A DNA stretch of 64,000 bases from an uncultured Muribaculaceae bacterium (GCA_910578095.1 CAJTOZ010000001.1:210538-274537); one strand, 5' to 3'. Shown: positions 44,313-52,709, counted from the stretch's first letter. Program-made: numbers and translations. The notes: a model not told the origin generated them from the letters alone.

Positions 44313-45167
44313 TCAGATTACTACCATCATGCCGAGGCTGATGTTGAATATATTGAAACGGAAGTTGGCGCCCGAGGTGAAACGCGTTCCCTCGTCCACC
44401 CCATCGGTGCGCTGACGCTCTTTCCTGAATTTAAGGCCGAATATGCCGAACGACACATTGAAGGCCGCATTCTCCTGAATGAATATGCTCACACCCGGAC
44501 TGAAATTCAGCGAGCCTTGGGTTATGATAGTACGCGTGTCCTTGGGCACTCCGTCATACGGGCGCTTGAATCGCGACGAACCGGACAGAAATTCCAGGCT
44601 CACCTCGTTGAACACCGCAAAACGGCTCGAGCGTCCCAGGCCCACATAGTTGCGGTAAAAAGTGGATATCGCATAACTCTCGGAATAGTAGCTGATATCG
44701 TGCAGATCAAAATTGATATCATCGTCAAAATCCACACTCAGCTTGTCGAGGTTGGCCTTGCCGCGGGTATAGTTGAACTGCAGTCCCACACTCTGGTTGT
44801 TCCGGATAAAATAGCTTATGGATGGCTTGATACTGTAGGTCTTGCCGTTGAAATCCACATTCTTGATGAGCGACAGCACCTGCACATCGTCCGTATCAAG
44901 CTCGCCATAGGAGGCGTTCAGCCCAAACGCCCATTTGCCTTTGGGCACATAAAGCCAATTGAACAGCCCGCGGTCAAAGCGGCCGTAGTTGCGCTCGGGA
45001 ATTATCATGTGCACCGTGTCCTCCCCCACAAGCACAAGTTCGTCGGGGATGCTGTCGGGGTTCACAAGACGCTTGCGCACTATATTTTGCGCCGAGGCTG
45101 TGAATGCTTCCGCCATAATCGATACGACGGCCACAAGCATTATGATAAGCGTGCGTTTCAGTGTCAT
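44313..45167 (-). CDS. Outer-membrane beta-barrel protein (second of a tandem pair)
   Basis: A 284-residue protein with a signal peptide, a short linker (NYGRFDRGLFNWLYVPKGKW) and about ten amphipathic strands ending in NISLGMMVVI. It shares its layout and several segments with the neighbouring 45174-45977 gene (PKGKW against PKGQW; SxSYSESYAISTFYRNY against SHSYAMTGAFRMY; FSPGVSIFI against LAPGVVVFL), so the two arose by duplication. The function is unknown. Together with the PCMD lipoprotein and the porin it may form a surface complex. Confidence 0.8.
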   Translation of the reverse strand: MTLKRTLIIMLVAVVSIMAEAFTASAQNIVRKRLVNPDSIPDELVLVGEDTVHMIIPERNYGRFDRGLFNWLYVPKGKWAFGLNASYGELDTDDVQVLSLIKNVDFNGKTYSIKPSISYFIRNNQSVGLQFNYTRGKANLDKLSVDFDDDINFDLHDISYYSESYAISTFYRNYVGLGRSSRFAVFNEVSLEFLSGSSRFKRPYDGVPKDTRTIITQGSLNFSPGVSIFIQENAAFNVSFGIFGLKFRKERQRTDGVDEGTRFTSGANFRFNIFNISLGMMVVI

Positions 45168-45173
45168 ATCATA

Positions 45174-45977
45174 TTATATATAGAAAGCCACTCCAAACAT
45201 TATGGAGAAAAGATTGATTTTAAAATTCGCGTTGCGCATGTGGCGATGCGCCACATATATCTGGTCGGTGGTGCTCTTGGTGGAGGAGTAGTTGTAGCCC
45301 AGCACGCCCACATTCACCTCTATAGCGGAGTAATTGTTGAGAAACACCACCACGCCGGGAGCGAGACCCACGCTGAAATCAAAATGACGCTCATACGTGC
45401 CGGTCAGGTCGCGGCCCATGCCGTTGGCTATCTTGCTCTGACCGCCCCCTATTTCCAGCTGCAATTCGTTGAACAGACCGAAGCGCGTGTTGTCGCCAAG
45501 GCTCAGGTACATGCGGAATGCGCCGGTCATGGCATACGAATGACTGATGCTGAAAAGATGGTCCACATTGTAACCGGTCTCGGGATCAAGCACCACATCG
45601 GCGCTCTTCAGGCGCGTGCGCGAACGGCTGTATGCAAAACGGCCGCCCGCGGCCATATCGTCACGAAACGCGAATAGCAGCATCGGGCTCACCTTGAATG
45701 TATACGTGTCGCCGTTCAGATTCTCTACAATAAAAAACTGATAGTTGTCCTGATCGCTTTGGGAGTAGCTCACACTCACTCCCGTGATCCATTGTCCTTT
45801 GGGGATAAAGGAGCGGTGCGTGATCTCGTGGCGGAACTGCTGTAGCTCTACCTTCGGCGCCACCGTCGCCGCCGTATCGGTCCCTATGCTGTCTGCCGCT
45901 GTCTGCGCGTGCAGCCACGCGTGGGGCAGCATGGCCGCCAGAACGGACACCAATATCTTATATTTCAACTTGTGCAC
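45174..45977 (-). CDS. Outer-membrane beta-barrel protein (first of a tandem pair)
   Basis: A 267-residue protein with a signal peptide (MHKLKYKILVSVLAAMLPHAW), a region FRHEITHRSFIPKGQW and a barrel of about ten strands ending in FSIMFGVAFYI. It is the paralogue of the next gene downstream (6-base gap) and the first gene of the four-gene envelope operon. A long AT-rich region precedes it, with a weak -7 box at 46038-46045. Confidence 0.8.
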   Translation of the reverse strand: MHKLKYKILVSVLAAMLPHAWLHAQTAADSIGTDTAATVAPKVELQQFRHEITHRSFIPKGQWITGVSVSYSQSDQDNYQFFIVENLNGDTYTFKVSPMLLFAFRDDMAAGGRFAYSRSRTRLKSADVVLDPETGYNVDHLFSISHSYAMTGAFRMYLSLGDNTRFGLFNELQLEIGGGQSKIANGMGRDLTGTYERHFDFSVGLAPGVVVFLNNYSAIEVNVGVLGYNYSSTKSTTDQIYVAHRHMRNANFKINLFSIMFGVAFYI

Positions 45978-46485
45978 TGTTTTCTCGCAGGTTATATTTA
46001 CGCACGCTTTCCGCTTCGGAAAGCTACAAATTCGCTGTAAAGTTACGCATTATGTCGGAAATAACGAAATTTTCATTAATTATCCGAAAAAACACAAGTC
46101 GAAATATCGGTGCATAAATCGCATCTTGTTTTTCGCGGGCACATAAGCGCGAAACTATAAAAGAAGTAAAAGAATTAATAATCAATGATATATACATTGT
46201 ATTCGTTATGTTTTTTGTGCTTTTATACCCTCGCCATACGATGCTGCGTATCTCTATACACCGTAATTTCTACTTGTGCCCGAAAAAATACCGTTATTTA
46301 AAATCCATTCGATGAATTACCGTAAACTTTATGCTCTGAAATGCCATCGTTGTTACAAAATTAATACAATGATAAAATTTCTTTAAAAATCTTTGCAAAC
46401 ACAAAACATAATTCATTTCTTGCGGTTATATACACAGAAACATTCATCACATCACGCCCCCAAAACTTACAACCCACAAACAACA
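45978..46485. other. 508-base AT-rich intergenic region between divergent genes
   Basis: No gene is seen. It holds a perfect 8-bp hairpin (GCTTTCCG/CGGAAAGC, 46006-46024) in the expected 5' leader of the barrel operon and a weak minus-strand -7 box TAACTTTA at 46038-46045. A 20-base segment at 46079-46098 resembles repeats at 46944 and 63604. A dispersed repeat copy lies at 46237-46262. The rest is unremarkable AT-rich sequence. Confidence 0.6.
46237..46262 (+). repeat. Dispersed intergenic repeat, copy at 46.2 kb
   Basis: Matches 34415-34440 with three differences over 26 bases. It contains the small inverted repeat ATACG/CGTAT. The preceding 80 bases (AATTAATAATCAATG, GTGCTTTTATACCC) loosely resemble the tandem repeat units near 62.5 kb. 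Confidence 0.55.
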
Positions 46486-46845
46486 ATGATAACCCAGAAG
46501 GTAATAGACACATTATACAAGCAATACGGCAAAGCACCGAAAAGCCTTGATTGTCTCGACATGCCCCTGCTTTTCGATGTTGCAGGTGTGCACCACGACG
46601 TGAGCGTCGAAATGGACGACAATATGAACGCCGAACTGATCATCGGAAGTATCGATGAGAAATCACCGTTCCACCGTCTGCCCATGCATCGCATCCATGC
46701 CATAGTGCCTTTTGAGAATTGGGTGGCCATCGTAATGCATTCTTCCGTCATTTTCCTGAATAAAAAGGACAAACGGGTTTCAATTCATCTCAAACCCATG
46801 GGCGATGGCTTCATGGACCGTCTGCGCCGGAGCCTCGCACGCTGA
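46486..46845 (+). CDS. Small conserved-looking protein of unknown function
   Basis: A 119-residue soluble protein beginning MITQKVIDTLYKQYGKAPKS. It has alternating strands and helices, no signal peptide, no cysteine motif and no recognisable catalytic residues. Its C-terminal half (WVAIVMHSSVIFLNKKD followed by VSIHLKP) looks like a beta-sheet core. I start at the ATG at 46486; an in-frame TTG 93 bases upstream would add a low-complexity stretch. A good rho-independent terminator follows, which supports expression. I do not recognise the family. Confidence 0.72.
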   Translation: MITQKVIDTLYKQYGKAPKSLDCLDMPLLFDVAGVHHDVSVEMDDNMNAELIIGSIDEKSPFHRLPMHRIHAIVPFENWVAIVMHSSVIFLNKKDKRVSIHLKPMGDGFMDRLRRSLAR

Positions 46846-46867
46846 TCAGCATTCCCCCCACATAAAG

Positions 46868-46907
46868 AAAAACAGGAAAGAACTTACCGGTTCTTTCCTG
46901 TTTTTTT
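46868..46907 (+). terminator. Rho-independent terminator
   Basis: A stem of about 15 bp (AACAGGAAAGAAC core, 46868-46883 with 46890-46905) with a 6-base loop runs into a stretch of seven T. The A-run on the left flank could let it serve the convergent TPR gene too. Confidence 0.9.
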
Positions 46908-46943
46908 GATATTATATGGTTCGTACATTTGTACGCTCCTCTT

Positions 46944-46973
46944 ATTATCCGCAAAAACGCCCAAGTTGGCACC
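46944..46973 (+). repeat. 30-base repeat also present at 63604-63633
   Basis: The two copies differ at four positions (shared core ATTATCCGCA and CCCAAGTT). Both are intergenic, one between two convergent genes and one next to the insertion-sequence end. Confidence 0.6.
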
Positions 46974-46994
46974 TCGGGCCTGTCGCCCGCGGCA

Positions 46995-49169
46995 TCATAT
47001 CGCGGTAGCATCCAATATCAGCGGCAGATCCGACACGTCCACGCCATGCGCAGCCAAAGCGGCGACATCCGCACGTATGTTCTGCTCAAGGGTGCCGACA
47101 TCGTATCCTCCGGACGCCATGCTCCGGCCGTACATTTCCACGGCATCGGCTATGCGTCCCTCGCTCCATGCCAGATGCCCCATGTTCAGATAGTCCTGCG
47201 AGTCAGGATTGTCCGACAGCACGGCGCGGTAATATTCCCTCGCGCTGTCATAATCCCCGGCCATATAGGAGCACCAGGCAAGAGCGCGCACCAGGCGCGC
47301 ACCGCTCTCGCCGCGGGCTTCGAGTTCGTGCAGCTTCGTAAGTGCGGCGGCATAGTCGCCGGCCTCTATGCAGGCATAGGCGAGATTCAGCATCGGCGAC
47401 ACCGCATCCGGCTGCATGCGCACAAGCCGCGACAGCACCTCCACCGCGCGTTCCGGACGTCCGCTGCGCCGCAGCACGGCGCCCAGACGGCGTAGCGTCC
47501 ATGCCGAAGTGCCGTCCATCAGGTCGGCATAGGAATAGTTCTCCGCCGCTTCCTCTATCCGTCCCGACTGTTCGCAGCAGTAGCCGGCTTTCTGATACAG
47601 CTCGGGCGTAGGCTCCGAGATTGATATCAACGCATTGAAACATTTCAAGGCATCGTCCCATGCCTCTATCTTGAACAGCAGCTCGGCGGCAGGGGCAAGC
47701 GTGTCGGGATTGCGCATCACATCGTGAAGCGCGGGAGAGTCCAATAAAAATATCTTATGCCCGAACGGGTCGAAAAACTCATTGCGACGCCCGTATAGCT
47801 TGAAAAATCTGTATAGGTTCTGCACGTACGACCGGGCTGCGCCCTGGTCGGTATATCCCTCGGCGGCGGGGCCGGCCTGCTCCATTGCCGCACGCTGCAT
47901 CTCAAGCTGGCGCCCCATCTGCTCGCGCTGCTGGAGCGGTGTGGCCTCAAGCGAAAGCAGTATTGAGTATTTGTCGTTGTCGCATGGCACGGGCATCTTC
48001 ACAAGCATGTCCACAAAAGATGCCATCTCCCCGCCCAAGGCTTCCGCAACTCGCGGCTCCGATTCGTCGAACGGGGCAAACCAGACATCGATATCGCTGA
48101 AAAACGGGAAATTCTTGAGATGGCTGAAAGCCCCCATGAATATATCGGCGCCCGACGCGGTCATCTCGGAAAACTCGCGCATGCGGTCATACATGCCGCT
48201 CTCACGCAGTTTTTCCTCCCACTCCGGGTTCAGTTCGGCGGATGCGGCATCAGCAGCATCGTTGCTATCCATTATATCTTTGCCCAGCTTCATGATATCG
48301 GGCATCATCTCCTCGCGCACCTGGCGCACCACACGCTCCGTGTCGCGCGAGCGCAGCATCTCTACATACACATCGCCAACACGGCGGCGCCACAGGGGGT
48401 GCTCGGCGGCGGCGGCAAGACGCGAGCGCACGCTGCGCGGAAGCGTGCGCTGCCTGTAGCGGAATAGCGACAATAGCAGCCACGCTGTCGCAGCTATCGC
48501 CTCACGCTCGTCGGAAGCGGTGTCAAGCACTTCCGCAAGTAGCCCCACCCGCCGCGGGTCGTAAAACTCCAGCATGCCCATTCCTGTCGCAGCTATCAGG
48601 CGCATGCGCACTCCATGAGGCGCGGAAGAGTCCGGGCCGAGCAGATTGGAGACCGCGTCGGCATCCGCTTTGTCCAGCGGAAAGGTGGTCCATAGCCCGT
48701 CAAACAATTCGCGCGAAAGCTCGACAAGGCGGCGCCGCCCTCTGTCCGCATCGCCGTCAAGGCCCTCTACATCAAAACTGCCTGCTGTCTCGGCTGCCAG
48801 CACGGCATATTCAGCTGCCGCGTCGGCAATGCCGCGCTCGGGATGCAGCGCGCGCGTGCGCACTTTATTGTAGTACAGCGTGGAGCGGCTCCCGCACTGC
48901 ATCTTGCGCACGCAGCGGTCGGCCACCATCCGAAGGTCGGCACGCAGATCGTCGTAATTGTCGCGGCGCGATGGGTCGGATGCCCCTTCCGTGAAGTAGC
49001 GCAGCATATAGCGGTAGTGCTCTTCAGCCGCATCCAGCGCCGACATTATGTTGTAGTCGCACACCACCGGCGCAAGCGCGCGCATGCGGGATATCGCATC
49101 GACAATACGTCCGCTGTCTATGGATGTGACAACACTCGTCTTGAATTCGTTGATTTCTTTGTTTGTCAT
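46995..49169 (-). CDS. Large TPR-repeat cytoplasmic protein
   Basis: A 724-residue protein without a signal peptide. The N-terminal 450 residues are mostly helical, with a conserved-looking FPFFSDIDVWFAPFDES segment near residue 360. The C-terminal 250 residues contain TPR-type repeats (for example AGYCCEQSGRIEEAAENYSYA and LAYACIEAGDYAAALTKL). TPRs mediate protein-protein contacts; I recall similar long TPR proteins in Bacteroidetes with no assigned role. The ATG at 49169 leaves a 31-base gap to the upstream small membrane protein gene, so M3 peptidase, membrane protein and TPR protein probably form one operon. Confidence 0.82.
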   Translation of the reverse strand: MTNKEINEFKTSVVTSIDSGRIVDAISRMRALAPVVCDYNIMSALDAAEEHYRYMLRYFTEGASDPSRRDNYDDLRADLRMVADRCVRKMQCGSRSTLYYNKVRTRALHPERGIADAAAEYAVLAAETAGSFDVEGLDGDADRGRRRLVELSRELFDGLWTTFPLDKADADAVSNLLGPDSSAPHGVRMRLIAATGMGMLEFYDPRRVGLLAEVLDTASDEREAIAATAWLLLSLFRYRQRTLPRSVRSRLAAAAEHPLWRRRVGDVYVEMLRSRDTERVVRQVREEMMPDIMKLGKDIMDSNDAADAASAELNPEWEEKLRESGMYDRMREFSEMTASGADIFMGAFSHLKNFPFFSDIDVWFAPFDESEPRVAEALGGEMASFVDMLVKMPVPCDNDKYSILLSLEATPLQQREQMGRQLEMQRAAMEQAGPAAEGYTDQGAARSYVQNLYRFFKLYGRRNEFFDPFGHKIFLLDSPALHDVMRNPDTLAPAAELLFKIEAWDDALKCFNALISISEPTPELYQKAGYCCEQSGRIEEAAENYSYADLMDGTSAWTLRRLGAVLRRSGRPERAVEVLSRLVRMQPDAVSPMLNLAYACIEAGDYAAALTKLHELEARGESGARLVRALAWCSYMAGDYDSAREYYRAVLSDNPDSQDYLNMGHLAWSEGRIADAVEMYGRSMASGGYDVGTLEQNIRADVAALAAHGVDVSDLPLILDATAI

Positions 49170-49200
49170 ATATATATGAATGCAAAGAATGTGCCAATGT

Positions 49201-49671
49201 TCACACACTCCACGCCATCACCTGCCGCCATGCCTCGGCCGGGAGCGCGGAAGCGGGCACGATGATGACGCGGCGAGAGCCTTTCATCCTGAATGTCACC
49301 GTCTTTTTCCCATGCTCCGCCGGCATAAGGCGCTCCCACGATATTGCCTCGGGGGCTGGAGTGGCCCGCTCTTCGCATGGCACATAACGTATAGTCATAC
49401 CGGCCTCGTCGAACTCCACACAATGCAGCATCGAGGCCGTCACCGATGCAGCATCGAGCGCCTGCCCGAACCACACTGCCGACAAGGCCATCGGCCACAC
49501 CACAAATATCAGCATCAGGCCCACGATAGCCATGCGCACATCAAACATCCCCCACAGCAGCAACACCGCTGTCGGCAGTGCAAACAAAAACCATCGCCTC
49601 TCCAGCCATTGCCGCGCGAGAAACGCGGCGGTGGCGGAAGGGGCGATGGCAAAATCACCGGTGCGTATCAT
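49201..49671 (-). CDS. Small membrane protein with YcxB-like C-terminal domain
   Basis: A 156-residue protein with two adjacent transmembrane helices (WFLFALPTAVLLLWGMF and MAIVGLMLIFVVWPMAL) and a C-terminal beta-rich domain (GMTIRYVPCEERATPAPEA, VTFRMKGSRRVIIVPASAL). This is the general layout of YcxB-type proteins of unknown function. Its start codon directly follows the stop of the M3 peptidase gene with no gap, suggesting translational coupling. Confidence 0.75.
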   Translation of the reverse strand: MIRTGDFAIAPSATAAFLARQWLERRWFLFALPTAVLLLWGMFDVRMAIVGLMLIFVVWPMALSAVWFGQALDAASVTASMLHCVEFDEAGMTIRYVPCEERATPAPEAISWERLMPAEHGKKTVTFRMKGSRRVIIVPASALPAEAWRQVMAWSV

Positions 49672-51786
49672 CTATCGCTGCTCGGGATGTGCTATCTGAG
49701 GCTTTATGCCGTCGCGCTCAAGCAACGCTTCGATACCGGGCTCCTGGCCGCGGAACCGGCGGTAAAGCTCGGCGGGATTCTCCGTACCGCCCTTCATGAG
49801 GATGTTGGTGCGGAAGGAGTCGGCCGTAGCCTTGTCGAAGATACCGTTTTGCTTGAACATGGAGAAAGCGTCGGCGTCAAGCACTTCGGCCCATTTGTAG
49901 CTGTAATATCCGGCCGCATAGCCGCCGGCGAAGATATGGCTGAACTGAGGCGATGTGAGAGAGCCCTCCACCGGAGCGAATATCTGCACCTGTTCGGTAG
50001 CCTTGCGCTCGAAGTCGGCCACATCGGCCACAGGAGCGTCAATCGTGTGCCATGCCATGTCGAGGTAGCCGAACATCAGCTGGCGCATGCACGCGTATGC
50101 AGCGCCGAACTGTGCGCTCGCCACAAGTCCGTCCACAAGCTCCTGAGGTATGGGGGCGCCGGTCTGGTAGTGGCGGGCAAATCCATCGAGGAATTCGCGC
50201 TCTGTCAGGTAATTTTCGTTAAATTGCGACGGCAGTTCCACAAAATCGCGGTACACACTCGTGCCACTCAGCGATGCGTAGTTCACATCCGTCAGCAAGC
50301 CGTGCAGGGCATGGCCGAATTCATGCAGGAAGGTCTCCACCTCGTAAGGCGTGAGCAGCGAGGGAGTGTCGCCGGTAGGCTTCGTGAAGTTCATCACTAT
50401 CGACACCTGCGGACGCTCGTTCACACCATCCTCCGTCACACACTGGTCGCGGAAGCCTGTCATCCATGCGCCGGGGCGCTTGCTTGCGCGGGGGAAGAAA
50501 TCGGTGTATATCACACCCACGAATTTGCCATTGGCATCTGTCACGTCAAAGGCCTTCACATCAGGATGATACACCTCAATGCTGTCGTTCTGCACAAACT
50601 TCAGGCCATAGAGCTTCGTGGCGAGACCGAACACACCGTCTATCACATTGTTCAGTTCGAAATAGGGACGCAAGGCCTCTTCGTCGAAAGCATATTTCTC
50701 GGCACGCAGTTTATTGGAGTAATAGCTGTAGTCCCAGGGCTTGATTTCCACTGCATGTCCCTCGAGAGCCGAAGCATAGGCCGTAAGCTCATCCATCTCT
50801 TTTTTCAGTGCGGGCTTGTAGGCATCGCGCAGGCGGTCAAGCAGCCCGTACACGCCTTCGGGAGTCTGGGCCATTGTGCGGCGCAGCGAGTGCGAGGCGT
50901 AGTTCTTGGCGCCGAGCAGTTTGCCCATCTGCATGCGCAGCTCGGCTATGCGCCGCAGCACCTCAGTGTTATCATACTCTCCCTTAGTGTTGCGGCCGGT
51001 ATAGAGCTTGTACATGCGCTCGCGCAGGTCGCCGCGGTCGCTGTACTTCATGAAAGCCATATACACCGGCTGGTCGAGCGTGAAGAGATACTCTCCCTCA
51101 CGTCCCTTGGCGGCGGCAGCTTCGGCAGCGGCGCCAACACTGCTCTGAGGCAGCCCGGAAAGATCGTCGGCTGTCAGCCACACTTCGTAGGAGGGCAACT
51201 CTTTCTGCACATTCTGTCCGAAGCGGGTAGTGAGCTCCGACAGTTCCGCACTCAGCTTTTTGAACGTCTCGCGGTCCTCGCCTTCAAGCGCGGCGCCGGA
51301 AAGAGCGAACGAATCATAAGTGTTCTGCAGCAATGTCTGCTGCTCGGGAGTGAGATCGTAAAGATCCTTATGCTCATACACATACTTAACACGGTTCCAC
51401 AATGCCTCGTTGAGAATCAGGTTGGTGGAATATTCTGAAAGCTTGCGCGACGCCTCCATGCTGAGCGTCATCATCTCGTCGTCGGCATTAGCCGAAAGAA
51501 GCGGGAAGAACACGTTGAGCACACGGTTCAGATCCTTGCCCACACGCTCCAGGGCCACGATCGTGTTGTCGAAATCGGGCACCGAACGCTGCATGGTGAT
51601 GGCATTCACTTCCTGCTGGGCCAACTCGATACCGCGGTCTATGGCGGGCATCCAGTGAGAATTATCTATGGCCGAGAAAGGCGCGGTCTCATGCACGCCC
51701 TTGAAATCGTCGAAAAACGGATTTTGTGCTGTTGTCATTGCGCTTGCCGACATTAACAGAGTTAAAGGTACGATTATTTTTTTCAT
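49672..51786 (-). CDS. M3-family metallopeptidase (Dcp/oligopeptidase A-like), exported
   Basis: A 704-residue zinc peptidase with the M3 active-site motif HEFGHALHG and the upstream FLDMVELPSQF-like segment DFVELPSQFNEN. A signal peptide (MKKIIVPLTLLMSASAMTTAQ) points to the periplasm. This favours peptidyl-dipeptidase Dcp, which trims dipeptides from the C-terminus of peptides, over cytoplasmic oligopeptidase A. I start at 51786; the frame is open 48 bases further but that lies in the promoter region. The length is normal for Dcp. Confidence 0.93.
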   Translation of the reverse strand: MKKIIVPLTLLMSASAMTTAQNPFFDDFKGVHETAPFSAIDNSHWMPAIDRGIELAQQEVNAITMQRSVPDFDNTIVALERVGKDLNRVLNVFFPLLSANADDEMMTLSMEASRKLSEYSTNLILNEALWNRVKYVYEHKDLYDLTPEQQTLLQNTYDSFALSGAALEGEDRETFKKLSAELSELTTRFGQNVQKELPSYEVWLTADDLSGLPQSSVGAAAEAAAAKGREGEYLFTLDQPVYMAFMKYSDRGDLRERMYKLYTGRNTKGEYDNTEVLRRIAELRMQMGKLLGAKNYASHSLRRTMAQTPEGVYGLLDRLRDAYKPALKKEMDELTAYASALEGHAVEIKPWDYSYYSNKLRAEKYAFDEEALRPYFELNNVIDGVFGLATKLYGLKFVQNDSIEVYHPDVKAFDVTDANGKFVGVIYTDFFPRASKRPGAWMTGFRDQCVTEDGVNERPQVSIVMNFTKPTGDTPSLLTPYEVETFLHEFGHALHGLLTDVNYASLSGTSVYRDFVELPSQFNENYLTEREFLDGFARHYQTGAPIPQELVDGLVASAQFGAAYACMRQLMFGYLDMAWHTIDAPVADVADFERKATEQVQIFAPVEGSLTSPQFSHIFAGGYAAGYYSYKWAEVLDADAFSMFKQNGIFDKATADSFRTNILMKGGTENPAELYRRFRGQEPGIEALLERDGIKPQIAHPEQR

Positions 51787-51806
51787 TCGATTCGGTTTAT
51801 GTAACG

Positions 51807-51814
51807 CAAAAGTA
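51807..51814 (-). promoter_or_regulatory. -7 promoter box for the M3 peptidase operon
   Basis: The minus strand reads TACTTTTG, a full TAnnTTTG match, about 20 bases before the peptidase start codon. Confidence 0.6.
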
Positions 51815-51857
51815 CGCAATTTTGAGCAAAACACAGACCGGTCTTAAATATTTTTTG

Positions 51858-51865
51858 TATTTTTG
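51858..51865 (+). promoter_or_regulatory. -7 promoter box for the sugar operon, six bases before its first ATG
   Basis: TATTTTTG matches the consensus. The first gene starts at 51872, so the transcript would have a leader of at most a couple of bases. No TTTG element is seen 19-22 bases upstream. Confidence 0.55.
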
Positions 51866-51871
51866 CAAGAT

Positions 51872-52294
51872 ATGAAAGACGAGGTTCGCATAATTCAGCT
51901 GCCAAAATTCCTCGACCGCAGAGGCAACCTCTCGGTCATAGAGGAGATGCAGGCCGTGCCATTCAGCATCGCACGCACATATTGGATCTATGATGTGCCA
52001 GGAGGAGAAAGACGCGGGGGACACGCCTATCGCAACAACCGCGAACTCATAGTGGCTCTTTCCGGCAGCTTCGATGTCACCGTCGACGACGGCACAGCCA
52101 AACGACGCTTCCGCCTCAGCCGCTCATACTACGGCCTCTACATCCCCGCCGGAGTATGGCGCGAGATGGACGACTTCAGCACCAACTCCGTAGCCCTCAT
52201 CCTTGCATCCGACAACTACGACCGCGCTGACTATATCGAGAACTACAAGCAATTCAAAGCCTATGTCAGAGAACAAGCCCGCACGCGTCCATGA
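51872..52294 (+). CDS. FdtA/QdtA-like sugar 3,4-ketoisomerase cupin, divergent copy
   Basis: A 140-residue WxcM-like cupin. FdtA and QdtA isomerise dTDP-4-keto-6-deoxyglucose to the 3-keto sugar. The family motif RGxHAHKxLxQ reads RGGHAYRNNRE here, so the second histidine (position 53) is tyrosine and the glutamine is lost. This copy may be inactive, act on another sugar or be a partner subunit. It overlaps its paralogue by 32 bases. It heads the 51.9-58.6 kb operon. Confidence 0.83.
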   Translation: MKDEVRIIQLPKFLDRRGNLSVIEEMQAVPFSIARTYWIYDVPGGERRGGHAYRNNRELIVALSGSFDVTVDDGTAKRRFRLSRSYYGLYIPAGVWREMDDFSTNSVALILASDNYDRADYIENYKQFKAYVREQARTRP

Positions 52295-52709
52295 TTGCGA
52301 CATCCTCGAACTCGACCGGCACCACAGCCGCCGAAAAGGCGACCTGTCTGTCATCACCGGGGCCGACACCGTGCCATTCGAGGTGCGTCGTGTATATTAC
52401 CTCTACGACGTGCCCGGAGGACAGACACGTGGCGGACACGCCCACCGCAACCTCTACCAACTCATAATAGCTGCCGCCGGAAGTTTCACCGTCACACTCG
52501 ACGACGGACGCGTGAAACGACACTTCACACTAAACCGACCATACCATGCCCTCATGATAAAGCCGGGAATCTGGCGCACAATCAGCGACTTCTCCTCAGG
52601 CGCCGTATGCCTCGTACTCGCATCCGACCACTACGACGAAAACGAATACATCAGACGATACTCCGACTTCATCGCCTACCGAAAAAAACTGGACAATGAA
52701 ACCGATTAG
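52263..52709 (+). CDS. FdtA/QdtA-like sugar 3,4-ketoisomerase cupin
   Basis: A 148-residue paralogue of the preceding gene (shared VPFxxxRxYxxYDVPGG, RLxRPYxxLxIxPGxWR). Here the motif RGGHAHRNLYQ (His59, His61) is intact, so catalysis is expected. The presumed substrate is a nucleotide-linked 4-keto-6-deoxyhexose; a RmlA/RmlB pair that would make it is not in the window. It overlaps both neighbours (32 bases upstream, 14 downstream). Confidence 0.86.
   Translation: MSENKPARVHDCDILELDRHHSRRKGDLSVITGADTVPFEVRRVYYLYDVPGGQTRGGHAHRNLYQLIIAAAGSFTVTLDDGRVKRHFTLNRPYHALMIKPGIWRTISDFSSGAVCLVLASDHYDENEYIRRYSDFIAYRKKLDNETD

Noticed and set aside
43156..44415. 420-codon plus-strand frame over the PCMD lipoprotein
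   Set aside because: Antisense to a lipoprotein gene with clear lipobox and PCMD segments; the translation lacks any domain.
45978..46485. Possible hidden gene in the 508-base gap
   Set aside because: Frames are short and AT-rich with no protein-like pattern; the in-frame extension of the 46486 gene is low-complexity.
49180..51438. Very long open frame (about 750 codons) on the plus strand over the M3 peptidase
   Set aside because: The opposite strand encodes a full M3 peptidase with HEFGH, signal peptide and promoter. The plus-strand translation is His/Arg-rich and has no domain.
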